Part shown: positions 1-7,032 of the stretch, in pieces
How positions within the stretch are numbered: position 1 is the stretch's first letter
Layout of the letters: each line of letters opens with the position of its first letter
Notes under the pieces: model-generated
Seen by the model: the letters and a program-made list of their open reading frames with translations, nothing else
What the model was told of the DNA's origin: nothing
Database searches by the model: none
NCBI GenBank assembly: GCA_040507895.1
Contig: JBEVNX010000152.1
Location: forward strand, 1 to 11,834
Direction: 5' to 3'
Source of the DNA: JBEVNX01 sp040507895
GTDB taxonomy: Bacteria > Desulfobacterota > Binatia > JACPRU01
Length of the DNA stretch: 11,834 nt
Program-made: the position numbers and the translations under genes

Positions 1-5
1 CACTC

Positions 6-1652
6 TCACGGGGTCGATCTCGCATCGCGAGCGCGCTCGAGCACCTCGCTGGGAGCTCCCAGATCGCGCCCATCGCTCGCGGCGCTACGAAGACGGCTCG
101 CTTCAACCAGACGGTAGTCCTCGGTCTGTGCGCCCATGAGCCCCGCTTTCTCAGCGGAGTCCGGGAAGAAGTTTCGGCCGCTGCGCGAATACATCGAGGT
201 CGTCGCGCCGCCGGCGCTGGGCCACGGGCCGATGAATGCGTTCTTCGTAACTACCGCCCCGGGAAAGTAGTGGTCGATCGCCTTGTCGCCAACGCCGGCG
301 TCGCTGCCCGAAATGCCATATGCATTGTGCCAAACGATGTTGTCACGAAAGACGAAGCCACGGTTCGGCGGCGCTCCATCCGCCACTACGACCGACCCGG
401 TCTGGGCAACCGTATTGTGCTCCACCACCAGGTCGCTCACGCCGGCAAGCACTTGGAGGAACGTGCCGCTCCCACCCCAGCGCTTACCGTCCACGTCATA
501 GAACAGATTGTCGCGGATGGAGATCCTCTTGGTATCTGCGCTCGGGTGGTCGCTGTCATGGCCCAGCACGTTCACTCCCGAGCCGACGTGACGCACGACG
601 TTACCGGCGAAGGTGACGTCCTCGACGGTAGACCACGGTGCGCTACCGTCCTGGTTGCGCACGGTGAAGAGAATCGCAAACCCGGTTTGAGACGCCGCCC
701 AGTTGAACTCGAAAGTGTTCCTCTCGATGACGACGCGTCGCGCGTTCTTGAGCTCGAAAAGGTTCTTCACGCTCCAGGCAACTCCGGCGTAGCTCGGATC
801 ACCGGACTTCCAAGCGAGCTTCTTGCTGAATCGGTTGCCGCGAATCTCGATGTCGGAGGGAACCAAGCCGCCGATCGAGGGATCCGCGCCCCCGAACATC
901 AAGTTCTCGCCCGCAGCCTCGATGTAGTTGTCCTCGATGAGAAACGGCCCCGGCCCGTTCCATCCGGCGATCGCCTGGGAGTCGCTTCCTTCTTCCTTGA
1001 AATCGGACAGGTACGATCCGACGATCGCGGTGGATGCGGAATTCAAAGCGATCCCTCGTCGACCCCCGCGGCGAGGATCGCCGTGCACGTAGCAGCGATC
1101 AAAGATGAAGTGGTGGGGTACTGCTTCCGGGGAAGTCTCGCGGTTGCCGAGCTCGACGAGGTTGTAGACGAACCGATCGTCCTGTGGCCGGATCTCGATG
1201 CGCTGGAAGCGGTAGTGATGTGCGCCCGGCGTGGTCGTGATCGCGGCATCCGACGTCGCCACGATCTTCGGCATGTGCGCTGCGTCGGCGGGCGTCACCC
1301 GGCCTTGCCGCAATCCCGAGGGCTCGGCCACGCTGCCGCGGATCGTAATCCACTCCTGCCCAGACTTTCGAGGTAGCGATACGGCTCCGTACGTCGCGCC
1401 GGCCTGCAAGGTGATTATGTCACCGGGCTTTGCGGCGTCGAGCGCGGCCTGCAGGTTTCCCCCCGCGGGGACCCGGACCTCGTGTCCCGACGGCTCGGGA
1501 ACGGACGCATCCGCACGCGCGCGAGGCGGCTCGGGTCGTGGCGCGGGATTCTGCCGCGAATCGTCTGCCGTCGGCGGCGGTGCAGCCGCGAGGTTGATGC
1601 ACGACGCGCCGATCAGTGCCACCAATAGGCTGACGGCGATTCTCGCCAGCAT
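6..1652 (-). CDS. Exported right-handed parallel beta-helix repeat protein
   Basis: The predicted product is a 548-residue exported protein. I chose the ATG at 1652 because AAGGGAG lies 5 nt upstream and the hydrophobic signal segment starts there; an in-frame TTG at 1691 would put 13 extra residues before the signal peptide. Residues 1-24 form a signal peptide ending LAAA. Cys18 follows IGAS, so a lipoprotein is possible, but Gly at -3 is a poor lipobox. Residues 25-55 are a Pro/Ala-rich linker. The beta-helix begins near residue 59 (GNLQAALDAAKPGD) and continues as rungs with the pattern x-x-x-N-x-h-x, seen around 239, 270, 309, 348, 379, 410, 435 and 468. A closing DYRL...DGRDLGA segment lies near 513-534. 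Such folds occur in polysaccharide lyases, epimerases and binding proteins. I see no assignable catalytic residues, so binding or processing of the locus's own glycan is inference. It is the last gene of the run, after the largest gap. Confidence 0.88.
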   Translation of the reverse strand: MLARIAVSLLVALIGASCINLAAAPPPTADDSRQNPAPRPEPPRARADASVPEPSGHEVRVPAGGNLQAALDAAKPGDIITLQAGATYGAVSLPRKSGQEWITIRGSVAEPSGLRQGRVTPADAAHMPKIVATSDAAITTTPGAHHYRFQRIEIRPQDDRFVYNLVELGNRETSPEAVPHHFIFDRCYVHGDPRRGGRRGIALNSASTAIVGSYLSDFKEEGSDSQAIAGWNGPGPFLIEDNYIEAAGENLMFGGADPSIGGLVPSDIEIRGNRFSKKLAWKSGDPSYAGVAWSVKNLFELKNARRVVIERNTFEFNWAASQTGFAILFTVRNQDGSAPWSTVEDVTFAGNVVRHVGSGVNVLGHDSDHPSADTKRISIRDNLFYDVDGKRWGGSGTFLQVLAGVSDLVVEHNTVAQTGSVVVADGAPPNRGFVFRDNIVWHNAYGISGSDAGVGDKAIDHYFPGAVVTKNAFIGPWPSAGGATTSMYSRSGRNFFPDSAEKAGLMGAQTEDYRLVEASRLRSAASDGRDLGAPSEVLERARDARSTP

Positions 1653-1712
1653 GTCTTCTCCCTTCTTCGATACACCCAACCCGGAGGGCAAGACGTTGCG
1701 CTCGTCAGGGTT
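1653..1712 (-). promoter_or_regulatory. 60-nt gap with strong ribosome binding site for the beta-helix gene
   Basis: This is the longest non-coding stretch in the window. On the minus strand it carries AAGGGAG at 1664-1658, 5 nt before the ATG at 1652, the clearest Shine-Dalgarno site seen here. A weak AACCC/GGGTT inverted repeat (about 1712-1708 with 1684-1680) has a long loop and no T-tract, so I do not call a terminator. I found no convincing -35/-10 pair. The gap may allow separate expression of the beta-helix gene, but that is inference. Confidence 0.6.
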
Positions 1713-3470
1713 TTACCGAGCGACTGGCGGTTGCGTCGCCGGTATCGCTTCGCCAACGCGAGTCAGCTCGAAGACGCGAAGCTGGTGTCGCGGATCGTCG
1801 CGGTTCTCGTATGCGAGCCGCAAACCGGGCGGCATCTCCCGCGAGTCGAGCAGCGCGAGCAAGGACCTCTCTGGGTGTGAGCGCTCGTCGACGATGAGAT
1901 AGTCGATGTTCTCCCTGCGCGCATAGTCGAGAACCGTCGGCAGCGTTTCATCGGGCAGGTACCAATGCCTGCCGTCCGCGTAGTAGGCGGCCCAAGGCCC
2001 GCTCGCCATGATGAGCGCCGAGCGGGGACCGTGGTCACGGATCCATAGGCCGGCGATTTTCTGCTCGAGCGGCAGATCCTCCCACGGGCTCACCCGCCAG
2101 GGATACGCCAGAGACGCAAGCCTTGAGACGATCAGCACGGCGAGAACGGCGACGGAAGCGCCACGTCGTCCGCCCGGCAATCGGATTCGCAGGTTCGCTG
2201 CGGTGCGCGCCGACCACGACTCCACCTCGAGGATACCCTTCGCGACCCAACCGAGGAGGATCGGCAGCACGGGTACGAGATATCGCACCTCGAGGACCGT
2301 CAGAGCATATCCTACGAGCGATGCGACGAGGAAAACGGCGAGGTAGAGCTCCCGCGCGACGCGCCGGGCGCTCCACGGTCGCCGCATCAGGCCGATCAGC
2401 GCCACCGCCATGAACAGCGGCGGAAAGATCTGCGGGACAAATGACTGAAGCTCAGCCTTGATGCCCCGGGCGAGATGGCGCGTGACACGATCGTATCCTA
2501 GGCTCGAGCCGCGCGGCGCCTCTGGTGCTGGCTCGGACGCGGACGCAAGTGCGACCGGGAAAGAGGACGGCAGCCAAGCCCTCGTCGCCTCATGAAAGGC
2601 ATCTCCGTAGAGAAGATCCTTCGGCGTTGCTAGCCCGTCTTCGGTGAGCCTCAGGATGTTCCGACCGGCATCACCTAACCGAACGTTCTGCATGAACTTC
2701 TGACTGATCGTCCACGTTCCCGTCTGGCGATGGAGAAAACCCATGTACGGCGCCGAGCAGGCCCCCACCGCCAGAATGAACAACAAGGTCTTGCGGAGAA
2801 CGATCGCGAGCGGCGGACCGCCTCGAACGACCGCAGCGCCCCAGATCACGATCAGCGTCAGCGGCGCGTAACAGAGGGCTTCCGGCCGGGTGAGATACGC
2901 CAGGCCGAAGAGCAACCCCGAAACAAGCGCCGAGCTCGTGCCACGGCTTCGGGCCGCGTGCCAAGACGCGACCACGGCGCTCGTCAACAGTAACGTGTAG
3001 GTCGCCTCGGTCATCACCAGCGTAGAGATCTCGGTCAGCTCCGGATAGATGACGACCAGCAGCGCCGCGAGCGACGCGGCGCGCCGCCCGTACGACTCGC
3101 GCACGAGCACGTAGGCCGCGATGATGAGCAGCGTACCGCAGACGACCGAAACGAGGCGTCCGGCGAGCTCGAGATCGGGGACGAGGAGGGAGGCCATGCC
3201 GACGAGAAAAGGGTAGAATGGAGGCCAATACGTGCTCAGGCCGGTCGCGGGCTGCGCAGATACGAGGCGGCGACCCAGCCAGGCGTAGTACACTCCGTCG
3301 GTGTTGATCACGTACTGGTAGCGCGTGAGGAGCAGGCGGATCGCCAGGCCGACGGCTAAGTAGACGGCGAGCCGGGTCATCTCCGCCGATCGCAGACGGC
3401 GCGCCCGTGCGCTCGGTGCTTCGGTCACCGTCGCGGCGGGGGAATCGAGCTCGGCTTGGGTCGTCGCCAT
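1713..3470 (-). CDS. GT39/ArnT-like polytopic membrane glycosyltransferase
   Basis: The product is a 585-residue integral membrane protein of the GT39/PMT_2 type, which moves a sugar from a polyprenyl-phosphate carrier to an acceptor on the outer face of the inner membrane. After a polar N-terminus of about 30 residues, about 10-12 hydrophobic segments follow (first 33-49, last about 437-453). The N-terminal loop has NTDGVYYAWLGRRL (56-69), whose Asp58 matches the family's catalytic acidic residue, then YWPPFYP (81-87). TRPE (194-197) and RYLVPVLP (396-403) are also family-like. Residues 456-585 form a soluble C-terminal domain. I chose the ATG at 3470, with a weak AAGAGA 7 nt upstream, 16 nt after the preceding stop; an in-frame ATG at 3509 would overlap the preceding gene and has no visible ribosome site. 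Donor and acceptor cannot be read from sequence. Context suggests the locus glycan or its lipid carrier. Confidence 0.85.
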   Translation of the reverse strand: MATTQAELDSPAATVTEAPSARARRLRSAEMTRLAVYLAVGLAIRLLLTRYQYVINTDGVYYAWLGRRLVSAQPATGLSTYWPPFYPFLVGMASLLVPDLELAGRLVSVVCGTLLIIAAYVLVRESYGRRAASLAALLVVIYPELTEISTLVMTEATYTLLLTSAVVASWHAARSRGTSSALVSGLLFGLAYLTRPEALCYAPLTLIVIWGAAVVRGGPPLAIVLRKTLLFILAVGACSAPYMGFLHRQTGTWTISQKFMQNVRLGDAGRNILRLTEDGLATPKDLLYGDAFHEATRAWLPSSFPVALASASEPAPEAPRGSSLGYDRVTRHLARGIKAELQSFVPQIFPPLFMAVALIGLMRRPWSARRVARELYLAVFLVASLVGYALTVLEVRYLVPVLPILLGWVAKGILEVESWSARTAANLRIRLPGGRRGASVAVLAVLIVSRLASLAYPWRVSPWEDLPLEQKIAGLWIRDHGPRSALIMASGPWAAYYADGRHWYLPDETLPTVLDYARRENIDYLIVDERSHPERSLLALLDSREMPPGLRLAYENRDDPRHQLRVFELTRVGEAIPATQPPVAR

Positions 3471-3486
3471 CGCGTCGTCTCTTCGC

Positions 3487-4683
3487 TCAGCGGTCGAGCG
3501 GCGATCCATTCGCCGAGTGACTGGCTCGCTTGCGTTCGAGGACTCTCATCACGCGATCCCCGACGTCGGCGACGCGCGCCTCCCAGGTCTCCGCCTTCAT
3601 CGCCTCGGAGCGCTCCCGTCGCCGCGACGGCGAGTCCTCGGCGATCATGCGCTCGCACGCCGCCAGGAAGTCAGCGGGACCGTGGGCGATCGCGCACCAG
3701 GACCCGTACTTGCGGATCTCCGGCAGATCCGTGGCGACGACCGGCAGTCCCGCAGAGAGGTACTCTCGGAGCTTCATCGGATTGACGTTTCGTGTGAGCT
3801 CGTTCAGGCGGAAGGGGCACAAGGCGACGTCGAATCCCTTGCACCACTGCGGAAGCTCCTCATAGGGGCGCCGTCCGGGCAGCACGACGTTTTGCAGCGC
3901 CGCGAGCTCGCCCAGGCTCACGTTGGATTTGCCGACGACCGCCACCGTCCAGTCGGGCCGGGAGCGCGCCAGGAACGCGAGCAGCTCGACGTCGATCCAA
4001 TCTTCGACCAGGCCGAAGAATCCGAGGATGGGCCGCGGGCGACCGACGAGCTCGGCCGGGAGACCGGTCGCTGGATCGAGCGCGAGCGCGAAGTGCCCTT
4101 GGTCAACGCCGTGCGGGGCGAGGTGCGTCTCGGGATTCCACTCTCGCTTGCGCTCCCAGAGCGCGCTCGAGGTCGTGAAGGCCACATCGACCTTGCCGAG
4201 CAACGAACGCTCCATGGTGGCCATCCGAGCGCCGTCGACGTGTGCGAACTCTGACCATTCGTCGGTGCAGTAGTAGACCGCCACTGACTCGCCAAAGCGG
4301 CCAACGTACTCGACCGCGTTCGGCAGGAACGTCCACAACTGGAAGTCAGCGAACCCGAGCCGACGCCGAAGCCGGGAGAACGTCTGCTCGAGGATCCGTC
4401 GATTGGCGGCGACGGCGAGCGAAGAATGGGGAAAAGGCAACACGATCGGCGTGTAGACCGTCAGACCGTCCGTGATCCGGGTCGGGCCCCGCGTGAAGGA
4501 TCGCAGCTTGGCGACGAGCTTCGTCAGATCCCTGCGACTCGCGAAATCCGGCGTCCTCGTGCCGATCGAGTTCAGCCACAACACCCGATTCTCGCGCGCG
4601 AGCAGCCGCATCACGTGGTTGTTGGCGGTCGGGTCTTCGCTCCATTCCTTGGCGATGCAGATGATGTTCTGGCCCCGCATCAT
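3487..4683 (-). CDS. GT4-like glycosyltransferase (divergent, GT-B fold)
   Basis: The product is a 398-residue protein with the two-lobe GT-B layout of cytoplasmic glycosyltransferases that use nucleotide-sugar donors. The N-terminal lobe contains YYCTDEWSEF (138-147), typical of a polysaccharide-biosynthesis branch of these enzymes, and HGVD (191-194) marks the interlobe region. The C-terminal lobe opens with a strand-loop ending GFFGLVEDWID (221-231) and carries NPMKLREYLSAGLPVVAT (301-318), where Lys304 and Glu307 match the donor-binding helix. The first Glu of the usual E-x7-E pair is absent (Asn299), as in other members with a P-x-K-x-x-E-Y signature. The start ATG (4683) overlaps the upstream TGA as ATGA, giving ATGATG, so translation is probably coupled; the second ATG is equally possible. 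No signal peptide or membrane span is visible. The sugar transferred is unknown. Confidence 0.85.
   Translation of the reverse strand: MMRGQNIICIAKEWSEDPTANNHVMRLLARENRVLWLNSIGTRTPDFASRRDLTKLVAKLRSFTRGPTRITDGLTVYTPIVLPFPHSSLAVAANRRILEQTFSRLRRRLGFADFQLWTFLPNAVEYVGRFGESVAVYYCTDEWSEFAHVDGARMATMERSLLGKVDVAFTTSSALWERKREWNPETHLAPHGVDQGHFALALDPATGLPAELVGRPRPILGFFGLVEDWIDVELLAFLARSRPDWTVAVVGKSNVSLGELAALQNVVLPGRRPYEELPQWCKGFDVALCPFRLNELTRNVNPMKLREYLSAGLPVVATDLPEIRKYGSWCAIAHGPADFLAACERMIAEDSPSRRRERSEAMKAETWEARVADVGDRVMRVLERKRASHSANGSPLDR
4680..4683 (-). promoter_or_regulatory. ATGA stop/start overlap between ADHFEP gene and GT4-like gene
   Basis: The TGA of the ADHFEP gene (4682-4680) overlaps the ATG at 4683-4681 of the glycosyltransferase, followed at once by a second in-frame ATG (4680-4678). 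No clear Shine-Dalgarno sequence precedes it, so re-initiation after the upstream stop is the likely way of starting. Confidence 0.75.
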
Positions 4684-5822
4684 CGCCGGGCCGGATGGAT
4701 GAGGCCGAGTCGGTAGTCCCGGTACGCTCCCGGATCGCCGTCCCGCCCGTCACAAGCGGCGAAGATCACGTTGACCATTTCGCGGGCGGTGAGGAAGTGC
4801 GTGCGTACTTGGTCCTCGAGCGCGAGCAGCTCACGCAGAAACAGCTGCGCGGGTTCACCGAACATCGCTGGCTCGTCGTACGGGTCCATGCCGTGGCAAT
4901 GGAGCTTGACGAAGATCCAGTCCGGACGTCCGCGCACTCCGACCGCCGCGCTCTGCCAGAGGCGCAGCCGTGCGAGGGTCGGCGGGGCGTTGTACGTCAA
5001 CGCGGCGTTCTCGATGTAGGGTCGCCACAGCGAGGACCCGTCCCTGCGCATCGCGAGTAGGAGGGGCCCCTGCACGATCAACGGCAATTGACGGACGCGC
5101 GAGCCGACGCGCAGATCCGACCCGTGACGGTGCGCGGCGCGTCTAGCGAGCGGAGGAGTACACTCGTATAGGGCATTGATCTTTCGCGTCTGAGCCGGGC
5201 TCGGCGCCGAAGGCAACGTGAAATCACCGTAGCAACCGGTCTCGGCGAGGATCTCGAGCTCGTCGTCGACGCCGCAAAAACGGCCATCACTGGAGTTCGC
5301 CAGCGCCCAGTTGCCGTGCACGAACGCGTAGCGCGGAGGGCCCGTGCCGTCGAGCCGGGAGAGGCAACCGTGGGTGACGAGGCGCTCGCGGAACTCGACG
5401 AGCGTGCGGCGCGTGTTGTCCGAAGCGTCCGGAGCCGAATGACCATGATGGAGGTGGATCTCGATCTCTCCCCACCCGTCCTGACAGTGCTCGGCGAGGC
5501 GCGACACCAGGCCGGCGTCATACTGCTCGGCCGGAAAGAAGTACGTGTGCCGAAACGGGCGACCCTCGACGTCGCGGTGGCGGTCCGCCATCTTCGGGTA
5601 CTCGCAACACCAGCGCTCGAGACGCTGCTCCTGCTCGTCTCGCGACGCGAACAGATGCGGAGAGTCCGGCAGGATCCCCGGCTCGAAATGATCGGCGACT
5701 GCAATCAGCAAATGAATCGGGCGTACACGGGTCGCGCGTCGCACGACTCGCTGCCATACGCTCGTCGGAAGCCAACGAAGCGTGCTTCGCACCTTGTCCA
5801 AAGCCGATTCCGGCAGGTCCAT
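4680..5822 (-). CDS. ADHFEP-motif protein, polysaccharide-deacetylase/metal-hydrolase-like
   Basis: This is a 380-residue protein without signal peptide or membrane span. I cannot give it a characterised function. Visible motifs in order are ADHFEP (43-48), TYFFPAEQYD (93-102), EIHLHHGH (121-128), FVHGNWAL (167-174), a Gly/Asp-rich CGVDDELE (183-190), GCYGDFTLPS (196-205) and KLHCHG (306-311). The order of an Asp-His element, an F-F-P-A-E strand and an H-x-H-H-G element recalls the NodB/polysaccharide deacetylase fold, in which Asp and His residues bind a metal. I infer a metal-dependent hydrolase or deacetylase acting on a sugar intermediate. I placed the start at the ATG at 5822, 14 nt after the GT2 gene's stop; the open frame extends upstream to about 6161 but that part lies across the GT2 gene and is low-complexity Arg/Ala/Pro. 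No strong ribosome site is seen. The stop overlaps the next gene's start. Confidence 0.72.
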   Translation of the reverse strand: MDLPESALDKVRSTLRWLPTSVWQRVVRRATRVRPIHLLIAVADHFEPGILPDSPHLFASRDEQEQRLERWCCEYPKMADRHRDVEGRPFRHTYFFPAEQYDAGLVSRLAEHCQDGWGEIEIHLHHGHSAPDASDNTRRTLVEFRERLVTHGCLSRLDGTGPPRYAFVHGNWALANSSDGRFCGVDDELEILAETGCYGDFTLPSAPSPAQTRKINALYECTPPLARRAAHRHGSDLRVGSRVRQLPLIVQGPLLLAMRRDGSSLWRPYIENAALTYNAPPTLARLRLWQSAAVGVRGRPDWIFVKLHCHGMDPYDEPAMFGEPAQLFLRELLALEDQVRTHFLTAREMVNVIFAACDGRDGDPGAYRDYRLGLIHPARR

Positions 5823-5836
5823 GCTGCCGCGTCCAG

Positions 5837-7000
5837 TCAATCTACCCGCTCCCAGGTTGCGCTCTGTCGGCCCGTGAGAAAGCGAAAGAGGCCGACCAAT
5901 GTGGCCCAATTGAGCAGACAGATGGCGTAGGGCACGCCGAGCGCGACCGAGCGCTTCTCGCCGTGCGCGACGAGGTGTCCGGCCCACGCCAGTGAATAGA
6001 ACGCGAGCTGCAGCACGAGCGCGGCTCGGTAGAACCCGACGTCGGCTCGCAGCAGGCTCGCGACCGCGACGACCGCCAGCAACAATGGGCTCGAAAGCCG
6101 CAGTAGCTTGTGGGAGATCGTCTGGAACCAGATGCGGTTGCGGAGCGGATCGAGGAGCCAATGCTCGCGGGAGAGCAGCTGGAACGTTCCACCGATCGTG
6201 CGGGCCTTGCGCCGCAACTCGTCTCGACCGCTCGTCGCGACGTGATCGTAGGCTACCGCGCCGCGCACGAACACGACGCGGTATCCGCGCCGCGTCACGC
6301 GCAGCGGGACGAGTACGTCGTCGAGGATCGTGTCGGCAGGGATCGGCTCGAACAGCGCGCGACGCAGCGCGTAGATCGCGCCGGTGGCACCCACCGTGGA
6401 GTCGATCGCGCTTTCGCTCACGCGAATCAGCTTTTCGTAGCGCCAGTAGAAGCCGACGCCCTCCCCCGTTGGCGTGACCGCGCGCTCGTCGGCGGTGAGC
6501 ACCAGCTCGCCGCTGGCCGCGCCCACGGCCGGATCGGCGAACGCCGCTGCCAGAGCCCGCAATGCGCCGACCTCGAAGCGCTGCCTCGCGTCCGCGAAGA
6601 CGACGATATCGCCGCGCGCTAGCGGGACGACGTCGTTCAGCACCGCCGGCTTGCCCCGGCGCGCCGGGAACGCGAACACCCGCAGTCGCTCGTTCTCGCG
6701 CGCCTTCGCCAACTCCACGGTCCGGTCGCCAGACCCGTCGGAGGCAACGAGGATCTCCAGCCGCTCCGGCGGATAGTCGAGCGACGAGAGATTCTCGAGT
6801 CGCGCCTCGATGCGATGCTCCTCATCATGGGCAACCACTACCACGCTCACGGTCGGCGTCGCGGGCCGTGCATCCACCCGGCGCGGGCGGATCCGAGCCC
6901 ACACGACGACCGCCAGGGGATACCCGACGTAGGTGTAGAGGAGCAGGAGCGTTCCGATCCAGAATGAAACGCGGATCGCGTCGACCTCTGTGGCCCACAT
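5837..7000 (-). CDS. Membrane-anchored family 2 glycosyltransferase
   Basis: The product is a 387-residue GT2 (GT-A fold) enzyme resembling processive and bacterial cell-surface glycan synthases. An N-terminal membrane segment (about 12-36) precedes the catalytic domain, which starts at PTVSVVVVAHDEE (49-61). SDGS (87-90) contacts the nucleotide, FADARQ (135-140) supplies the metal-binding Asp137, and TILDDVLVPLR (224-234) gives the acidic general-base region. The usual QxxRW is replaced by RKARTIGGTFQ (264-274), a common variant of this subgroup. Three hydrophobic segments (about 304-318, 323-344, 354-374) close the protein. It starts 32 nt after the asnB stop and ends 14 nt before the next start; its ribosome site is weak. 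It may add a single sugar or polymerise; the sequence does not decide this. Confidence 0.88.
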   Translation of the reverse strand: MWATEVDAIRVSFWIGTLLLLYTYVGYPLAVVVWARIRPRRVDARPATPTVSVVVVAHDEEHRIEARLENLSSLDYPPERLEILVASDGSGDRTVELAKARENERLRVFAFPARRGKPAVLNDVVPLARGDIVVFADARQRFEVGALRALAAAFADPAVGAASGELVLTADERAVTPTGEGVGFYWRYEKLIRVSESAIDSTVGATGAIYALRRALFEPIPADTILDDVLVPLRVTRRGYRVVFVRGAVAYDHVATSGRDELRRKARTIGGTFQLLSREHWLLDPLRNRIWFQTISHKLLRLSSPLLLAVVAVASLLRADVGFYRAALVLQLAFYSLAWAGHLVAHGEKRSVALGVPYAICLLNWATLVGLFRFLTGRQSATWERVD

Positions 7001-7032
7001 GGGTGCTTCGGCGGCCTATCGCAGTGGCGCCA

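Noticed and set aside
28..39. 12-bp palindrome CGAGCGCGCTCG, with a 10-bp relative at 4159-4168
   Set aside because: Both lie inside coding sequence and are explained by GC-rich Arg/Ala/Glu/Leu codons. Two copies far apart do not make a regulatory repeat.
270..1376. Plus-strand open frame of 368 codons opposite the beta-helix gene
   Set aside because: The minus-strand frame has a signal peptide, a ribosome site and beta-helix rungs. The plus-strand product is low-complexity with no motif.
1680..1712. Possible terminator (AACCC/GGGTT inverted repeat) after the GT39 gene
   Set aside because: The stem is only 5 bp with a loop of over 20 nt and no T-tract follows, so intrinsic termination is unlikely.
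5823..6161. Upstream extension of the ADHFEP gene's open frame across the GT2 gene
   Set aside because: The extension is Arg/Pro/Ala-rich, lies over the membrane domain of a well-supported GT2 gene, and an ATG at 5822 directly precedes the conserved part.
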